Shown piece after piece: positions 58,457 through 64,000 of a DNA stretch of 64,000 nt (position 1 is the stretch's first letter; each line of letters begins with the position of its first letter). Source of the stretch: an uncultured Myxococcales bacterium (GTDB lineage: Bacteria > Myxococcota_A > Bradymonadia > UBA7976 > VGTA01); contig CAKZRU010000194.1 of NCBI GenBank assembly GCA_937146725.1, forward strand, positions 1-64,000, in the 5' to 3' direction. Made by a program: the position numbers and the translations under genes. Below the pieces are notes generated by a model. That model worked only from the letters and a program-made list of their open reading frames with translations. It was not told where the DNA came from and ran no database searches.

Positions 58457-61400
58457 GTGAAGAGAGCCTACTTAATATTCGCCGGGTTAGCCCTGGTCTT
58501 GTTGGGCGGTTGTGCTGAAGAGCGACCTCCCATCGACCGTGTGCAACCTTATGCACTAAAAAAGTCATTCTTTATTGGTGAAGATTTCAATAGCACAGCA
58601 GATGACCCAGAGTTCTGGACTCAAGGTACTCTTATCGATGTTGGCTATGGTGCCTCTCAAGGTGGTCTCTTTACCTCAACCTATGCCCAACCCATGTCAC
58701 GTATTAAGTGGCAGATTAATGAGGATATGCTCATTGGTCGTATCTCATATGAGCGCATCGACAATACAGATGGTCGTGGTATCAATGAGGATGGCGCTGA
58801 GCGTGTTCAAGATGGTGTAATTGCGGTCGCTTTCCCAATTATAAGTCATTTTGATGTTATGAATGCTTACAATCCAACCACTGGCGAGCAGTTAAATATT
58901 CGTAATGAGAATATGTCTGACCGCCCTTGGTATGAGCGTGAGTACATTCGTGTAGATTGGTCTCGTAACCTTAATACTGACTCATACGACTTTGATACCC
59001 TTTCACTTTTGGGAGTCTACGGTGGCTTAATCTATGAGCCCATGAAGTATGATATCACTGATCCTTCACATCCACATGCACCTGTCTTTGATTTTGAAGA
59101 GGGCTATTTTGACGTGACTAACAAGGCTTTTGTAAAGCCTGACGAGATCGATCTCAGTAGCTTTGGTTGGGGCATCAAGAGCTTCCCAGCTTGTTTCTTG
59201 GATCCTGACTTCCTTAATGGTAGTGGACCGGTTGCTAACTGTAACCCGGTAGAAATCACCATTCGCCACTCATTCCGTCGTGTAGAGGCTAATGACTATG
59301 CGCCTCGTTATGTTGATGGTTACAAGTTCTCTGCCTTTGGTATCTTTAATAATGAGCGTACCGGTTATGCACGTAATTACGGTCTAACCGATGCTCAATG
59401 GCGTCGCTTGTCAAACCGTTATAACATTTGGGAGCGTCACCACTATTACACTGATCCAGTCAATATGGAGGGAGCTGTCGCTTGTAATACTCCTGAAACC
59501 ACCATCAATAATGACCCTCATTATGACGGTGACAACGATGGTACAGCTGATGCTTGTGCCGATGCTGGGCAAGGTTCACAATGTGATACATACCACAATA
59601 AGTGTACACTTCCGTACACCGAGCGTACTGTTAAGCCTGTAATTTGGCACTACACTAACGCTAGTGATATGGAATATTATGATCCTAGTGCAAAAGCGAC
59701 TAACGACTGGGATACTGCAATGCGTCTTGCTGTTCGCGCCGCTCAATACACCGAGTGTGCACGTCCAAAGGGGACCGACGGTATCGATGCTGAGTGTGCT
59801 GCTCAATTCCCACTTCACTTTGGCCAACAAGATCTTAATGAAGCACTTAAAGAGTTGATTAGCGAAGTTAATATCTGTCTGAAAGATGCTGGCTGGCCTC
59901 TTGATGATGCCGGTAAAGCAAGCTGTAAGAGCTTAGCTGAAGGACTTGTTGCTTCACGTGCTCTTGACGAAGGTGAAGCCTTGGTTTCATTAGCAATGAT
60001 GAATCCAGTCGTTGTTCTTTGTCACAGCCCAGTAGAGGCAAATGATCACCCTTACTGTGGTGATGAGCGTTTACCTGCCGGTGTAAGCTCTTTTGACTGT
60101 CAATATGCTGTACCTGGTGATGACTTATTTGATGACTGTGAAGCTGCCGGTAGTGTTCGTATGGGTGACCTACGTTACCACCAAGTGAACGTAATGAAGA
60201 CTCCACAAACTCCATCTCCTTGGGGTATCATGACTGATGCGATCGATCCGATTACAGGTGAAAGCGTATCAGCAAGCATCAATGTTTGGGGTCACGTAAA
60301 TGATTTGTGGTCACAAAAGATTGTTGATGTACTTCGCTACATGAACGGTGAGCTTACTGATGAAGAAGTCACTGAGGGTGAATACATCAGTAATTGGGCC
60401 CTTGCTGCAGAGCGAGCAGCTACTGGTGGTCTAAGTCCAAAAATGACTAAAGAAGAGCGTGATCGTCGTGTAGTTGGTTTAGCTACTGATGGTGCTATTC
60501 CTTTTAAGGGAGAGGCCTTCGAAGAAGCTCGTCGACGTATGGCTGAGCCATTACCACAAGCCCTTAAAGCTCGTGCTCTTGAAGTTCGTCAACAACTAAA
60601 GAGCGTTAAAGCTCATATCAGTGCTCCATCTGATAATGCCGTTCGCTATGCAAACCGTGCTATTGAAGCCCACAACTCAGAGATTGAATCAGAGCTTTTT
60701 GATAGCATGGTACAACAACTGATGGGCGTTGATGGTATGCCAATGAGCGATGCTGTTCTCGACCGTGCTTCATTGCTACGTGGTGGTAATCCAGCATTTA
60801 TGCGTCAATTAAAGCACATGAAAGAAGCTGCTCTTGGTGAGCGTGGTGCTTGTATTTTACATGAAGCACCAGCGCCTCATGGTTTTGGTAGCCTTTCTGA
60901 TATGCTTCAAAAGAAGTTTGGTGCCTTTAATGCCGGTGATGATGAAGCCGTGCAGCTTGAGCGCGCTGAAAAGATGCGTCGTTACTTAGCTCGTCGTGCT
61001 CACTATGCTGTTATGGTTCACGAAATGGGTCACTCGGTTGGTCTTCGTCACAACTTTGTCAGCTCAAGTGACTCGTTCAATTATCGTCCACAGTATTGGC
61101 AGCTTCGTACCAAAAATGGTACTGTGACCGAGAAGTGTGAAGATCTGAGCGCAGACGGTGAAGACTGTGTAGGTCCTCGCTATTATGACCCGATCACCCA
61201 AAACGAGCGTGATAATGGTATCTGGATGTGGATGCACTCATCAGTTATGGATTACGCTGGTGAGCCTACTCAAGATATGCTTGGTCTAGGCGCTTATGAC
61301 TTTGCAGCAGCCCGTAACTTCTATGGTGATGTTGTCTCAGTTTATGAAGATCCTTCATATAAACTTGGTTCAGGCACCAACCGTGATAAGGGTATTCTTG

Positions 61401-63328
61401 CTAAAATGGACGGCTTTGGTGGTATCCTTGGTTATGACTGGGACATCAACACTGGTGGTCAGTTCAATATCGAGCTTCACTACAGCCAACTTAACGGTTT
61501 CTACGACCTTATTCAAGACTGCCAAGAGGTTGATGTTGAAGCCTTTAAACCAAGTAATTGGGATGAAGAAACCAATGGTGCTTGGGAGCCAACTTTTGAC
61601 GGTTTAATCGTTAAAGTTGATGGCCAATACACCAAGTGTAAGCAACAACGTGTTGACTATCGTTCTTGGGATGCATTGCGCTTCCCTGATACTGAGGGTG
61701 GCGAAGGTCCATCATTCTATCAAGGTGGTAACGCCATTGATGATCGTGACAATCGTATCCGTGTTCCTTATGGCTTTGGTACAGACTCATGGGCTGACCT
61801 TGGTAACCTAGCGGTTTACCGTCACGATAATGGTGCTGATCCTTACGAGTTGTTTGACTTCTTCATTTCTCAGCAAGAGGTTGGACACATCTTTGATAAC
61901 TATCGCCGTGGTCGCATGACCTTCTCAATCCGTGGTGCTGCCGGTCGTGCACTTGGTCGCTACAATGAGAAAATGCGTGATGGTGCTAAGGGTCTAGGTC
62001 TTCTCAAGAGTATTTACAGAGATTTTACGCTTAATCTTGGTTATAACTTTGATGATTTCTGGTATGCACTTGCAGACGACTTCTTCGATCTCAACTTAAT
62101 TGCTACTGGTATCGCTTTTGATCACTTTACTCGTCAGCTTGCTCGTCCAGAAGCAGGACCTCACTTCTTGGATCCTGAGACTTTGATCTTACGTTCACAG
62201 CTTGATGCAACAGGTCTAGAGGATGAGCCTACTGCACTTAACGTACCTAACGGTGCTCAAGGTCTTTATGAGACTGTAGCAATCGGTGGTCGTCCAATCG
62301 AGAATATGCTTGCGGATGACAAGGGTGAGTTTGATTCTTACTACACACTTAATGCTGGTTCATACTATGATAAGATGTATGCACCAATGCTGATGACTGA
62401 GTCAGTTGATAACTTTATTTCTTCAGATCGTTCAGAGTTTGTTGATGGGCGTTTCCGTAGTATTTCTATGGCGGATATCTTCCCTGACGGTTACCGCCGT
62501 TGGTTAGCCAATAACCTTACTGGTGATGATGACATTAAGGGACCTCGTCTGCGTTCAGACCGTGATGGTAACGTAGCTCTTGATGCCAATGGTTTCCCAA
62601 CTACACCGATTGGTTGGACCTCATGGTGGGGTAGTGAGCCTCGTACTTGTTTCCCTGGAGACAATGGCATTTTCTGTGACAGCTTTGGCAATGAGAATCC
62701 TGAGCAATACGGCGGAACAACCGGTGGCTTTACTGTGACTCTTGACCCACAAGTGGGCTGGGAACAACAGAAATTCTTGATCGCAACAACCATGATGTAT
62801 CTACCTGAGAACAACAAGCAACAATGGATGGATATGATGCGTATGTGGGAACTGGGTATTCATTCCGACCCAGAAATCAACAACCGCATAGAATTCCACA
62901 ATCCAGAGGGTAAGACCTATGTGGCTCGTGCCTTTGGCAAAGAAACTATCTTTGGTAAAGAAGTACATCGTGGTATTGCTGCTCGTGTTCTTGAGTATGC
63001 TAATGATCTTCTTGTCAAAGCATATGAGACTACTGATGGACCAGACGTTGATGGTGACGGAACACCCGATTGGTATGTACCTGTGATCAGTCCTGAAACC
63101 GGCCGTGCGATTGTTAAATGGGATCCAAGCCTATCTTCAATCACCGAGAGTGGTGGGGTTGCTGAAGAAGGTCGCCCAGGTTGTAATGCTCAAGATAGTA
63201 CTGACTGTGCATGTGAAGCGAACCGAGCCTGCCTCAAGCTTCGTGACTACACTCAAGTACCTTACTTCTTACGTATAGCAACTAGCCGTTGGGGTGGCGT
63301 AAGTACTCGTCCTCGTGGTATTTACTGA
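58457..63328 (+). CDS. Giant lipoprotein metzincin-type zinc metalloprotease
   Basis: 1623 residues from GTG 58457, which has AGGAGG 6 bases upstream; an ATG at 58424 would lengthen the n-region and is less likely. Signal with lipobox L-G-G-C, then AEERPP. The catalytic motif H855EMGHSVGLRH (metzincin HExxHxxGxxH, ending in NF) and the Met-turn SSVMDYAG about 90 residues later match the DUF4953-type peptidases. Before it lies an about 850-residue part with FIGEDFNSTADDPEFW-type strands; after it about 680 residues with repeated WxxY segments and a Cys-rich tail (CNAQDSTDCACEANRAC). Codon choice is strongly biased to CGT, GGT and CTT, unlike the neighbours, which fits very high expression. It would act at the cell surface. 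Confidence 0.92.
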   Translation: MKRAYLIFAGLALVLLGGCAEERPPIDRVQPYALKKSFFIGEDFNSTADDPEFWTQGTLIDVGYGASQGGLFTSTYAQPMSRIKWQINEDMLIGRISYERIDNTDGRGINEDGAERVQDGVIAVAFPIISHFDVMNAYNPTTGEQLNIRNENMSDRPWYEREYIRVDWSRNLNTDSYDFDTLSLLGVYGGLIYEPMKYDITDPSHPHAPVFDFEEGYFDVTNKAFVKPDEIDLSSFGWGIKSFPACFLDPDFLNGSGPVANCNPVEITIRHSFRRVEANDYAPRYVDGYKFSAFGIFNNERTGYARNYGLTDAQWRRLSNRYNIWERHHYYTDPVNMEGAVACNTPETTINNDPHYDGDNDGTADACADAGQGSQCDTYHNKCTLPYTERTVKPVIWHYTNASDMEYYDPSAKATNDWDTAMRLAVRAAQYTECARPKGTDGIDAECAAQFPLHFGQQDLNEALKELISEVNICLKDAGWPLDDAGKASCKSLAEGLVASRALDEGEALVSLAMMNPVVVLCHSPVEANDHPYCGDERLPAGVSSFDCQYAVPGDDLFDDCEAAGSVRMGDLRYHQVNVMKTPQTPSPWGIMTDAIDPITGESVSASINVWGHVNDLWSQKIVDVLRYMNGELTDEEVTEGEYISNWALAAERAATGGLSPKMTKEERDRRVVGLATDGAIPFKGEAFEEARRRMAEPLPQALKARALEVRQQLKSVKAHISAPSDNAVRYANRAIEAHNSEIESELFDSMVQQLMGVDGMPMSDAVLDRASLLRGGNPAFMRQLKHMKEAALGERGACILHEAPAPHGFGSLSDMLQKKFGAFNAGDDEAVQLERAEKMRRYLARRAHYAVMVHEMGHSVGLRHNFVSSSDSFNYRPQYWQLRTKNGTVTEKCEDLSADGEDCVGPRYYDPITQNERDNGIWMWMHSSVMDYAGEPTQDMLGLGAYDFAAARNFYGDVVSVYEDPSYKLGSGTNRDKGILAKMDGFGGILGYDWDINTGGQFNIELHYSQLNGFYDLIQDCQEVDVEAFKPSNWDEETNGAWEPTFDGLIVKVDGQYTKCKQQRVDYRSWDALRFPDTEGGEGPSFYQGGNAIDDRDNRIRVPYGFGTDSWADLGNLAVYRHDNGADPYELFDFFISQQEVGHIFDNYRRGRMTFSIRGAAGRALGRYNEKMRDGAKGLGLLKSIYRDFTLNLGYNFDDFWYALADDFFDLNLIATGIAFDHFTRQLARPEAGPHFLDPETLILRSQLDATGLEDEPTALNVPNGAQGLYETVAIGGRPIENMLADDKGEFDSYYTLNAGSYYDKMYAPMLMTESVDNFISSDRSEFVDGRFRSISMADIFPDGYRRWLANNLTGDDDIKGPRLRSDRDGNVALDANGFPTTPIGWTSWWGSEPRTCFPGDNGIFCDSFGNENPEQYGGTTGGFTVTLDPQVGWEQQKFLIATTMMYLPENNKQQWMDMMRMWELGIHSDPEINNRIEFHNPEGKTYVARAFGKETIFGKEVHRGIAARVLEYANDLLVKAYETTDGPDVDGDGTPDWYVPVISPETGRAIVKWDPSLSSITESGGVAEEGRPGCNAQDSTDCACEANRACLKLRDYTQVPYFLRIATSRWGGVSTRPRGIY

Positions 63329-63405
63329 GCAGAGCTTAAAGTATTTCACCAAAAGGACTTTAATTAGCAAGACATTGTAAGCTACTTTAATTATAAGTTT
63401 GGCTT

Positions 63406-64000
63406 ATGATGATTCTAATTAAAAAGTTTTTGTCACAGAGTCAGTGGCTTGCTCAGCAGACCATGACTTTGCTTGTGTTGCTTGCCTTAGCTTGCCTAAG
63501 CTTAGGACAGTTCACAGCATGCTCATTTGTGGAATTTGAGCCTAGTCCTTATGCACCTCGAAATCTTGAGGCCATTTATTCTGAGCAAGAAGATTTAACC
63601 TTTATCTTTTGGCAGATTGACGAAAGTGCAGATGTTGAAAAGGTAAGCTTTGAGTATTTTGATCCAAACATAGAACTGTGGAAGCCGATTGATTTAGGGC
63701 GAGCGATTTATCCTGCCTCTCCCTATGCTTGTGGCGCTAGAACCTGCTTTCAATACCAGTTGCCGGGTTATGTCCAATGGACAGAATCAAGTGCTGATTA
63801 TGAGGGGCAAGGCCGAGTAGGCAATCGCTTTGAGCGAGGCGTACGAAGTATACATGAAGATGGGGTCAGCTTTGGTGCCCTAGATTTGCGCCAAAGAAAA
63901 ACGATGACGACCTTTGGCATGGAGCCGATCGCCATTAAAAAAAACTTAGAGTTTAGGTTAAATCGCTTTGATTATTTTGAAACGGTTGACCTGCTTCTTA
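63406..64000 (+). CDS. Lipoprotein of unknown function, truncated by the window end
   Basis: An open frame from ATG 63406 runs to the last base (198 codons, no stop). The signal has a Leu-rich core (LLVLLALACLSLG) and lipobox F-T-A-C, then SFVEFEPSPY. The mature part is beta-rich with a Cys pair (CGARTC) and no recognised motif. It follows the metzincin gene by 77 bases on the same strand and is probably the third member of that cluster. Confidence 0.75.
   Translation, partial: MMILIKKFLSQSQWLAQQTMTLLVLLALACLSLGQFTACSFVEFEPSPYAPRNLEAIYSEQEDLTFIFWQIDESADVEKVSFEYFDPNIELWKPIDLGRAIYPASPYACGARTCFQYQLPGYVQWTESSADYEGQGRVGNRFERGVRSIHEDGVSFGALDLRQRKTMTTFGMEPIAIKKNLEFRLNRFDYFETVDLLL

Noticed and set aside
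1..64000. Mobile element, prophage or integrated island
   Set aside because: No transposase, integrase, relaxase, terminal inverted repeats or tRNA-flanking direct repeats were seen; the tRNA-Val at 8.4 kb has no repeated 3' end nearby.

Overview
The window looks like a chromosomal segment of a Gram-negative, probably myxobacterium-related bacterium (Myxococcota or Bradymonadales type, uncultivated or marine; this is inference). The reasons are the many MopE-type Cys-rich repeats (CDGxDNDCDG), a MYXO-CTERM-like sorting tail, Kazal, FG-GAP/UnbV and Gly-rich lipoproteins, an RdgC-like gene followed by a companion gene, and a delta-type RpoA N-terminus. No phage, transposase, integrase or CRISPR array is visible. 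Base composition is moderate and slightly AT-leaning by eye.

Layout. 1-8.3 kb, minus strand: miaE, a DksA/TraR zinc-finger gene and a large lipoprotein that runs off the left edge, then a helical lipoprotein, an FHA-domain membrane protein and a polytopic membrane protein. 8.4-8.6 kb: tRNA-Val(TAC) with a likely terminator. 8.7-13.1 kb, plus strand: a TonB/TolA-like protein, a Cys-rich plus Gly-rich lipoprotein and a small unknown protein. 13.2-17.2 kb, minus strand: a MepA-like endopeptidase with LysM, and a MopE-repeat lipoprotein. 17.4-21.6 kb, plus strand: threonine aldolase, an exported unknown protein and a two-heme cytochrome-like lipoprotein. 21.7-34.0 kb, minus strand: a transport and envelope run of nine genes (unknown exported protein, metallophosphoesterase, FG-GAP lipoprotein, CysE, POT transporter, SulP transporter, PAP2 phosphatase, Kazal lipoprotein). 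34.2-36.4 kb, plus strand: a Gfo/Idh/MocA oxidoreductase and a solitary divergent rpoA with its own consensus promoter. 36.5-39.9 kb, minus strand: a lipoprotein with two Cys/His hydrolase-like modules. 40.2-46.9 kb, plus strand: a 1892-residue MopE/DUF4114/FGE giant and a Kazal lipoprotein with pentapeptide repeats. 46.9-56.1 kb: recN, a small membrane-protein ORF and a beta-carbonic-anhydrase relic (both minus strand), an alpha/beta hydrolase, an Omp85-like barrel, an RdgC-like pair, manC and phosphomannomutase. 56.2-64 kb: a PP2C phosphatase, an outer-membrane barrel, a very large metzincin lipoprotein and a truncated lipoprotein at the right edge.

How the genes fit together. The theme is the cell surface. 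Thirteen lipoprotein-type signals occur in the window. Many of these proteins are very Cys-rich and would depend on disulfide formation after export. SulP, CysE and the POT transporter could supply sulfur and amino acids; manC plus phosphomannomutase would make GDP-mannose for surface glycans; PAP2, MepA-like, NlpC/P60-like and Omp85-like proteins act on the envelope. FHA and PP2C proteins point to Ser/Thr phosphorylation signalling. No single compact new 'system' is evident. The items most worth a second look are the in-frame fusion of two export signals in the 1892-residue protein, the solitary divergent rpoA, the repeated AGE pentapeptide linkers next to lipoprotein cysteines, and the highly codon-biased barrel/metzincin/lipoprotein cluster.
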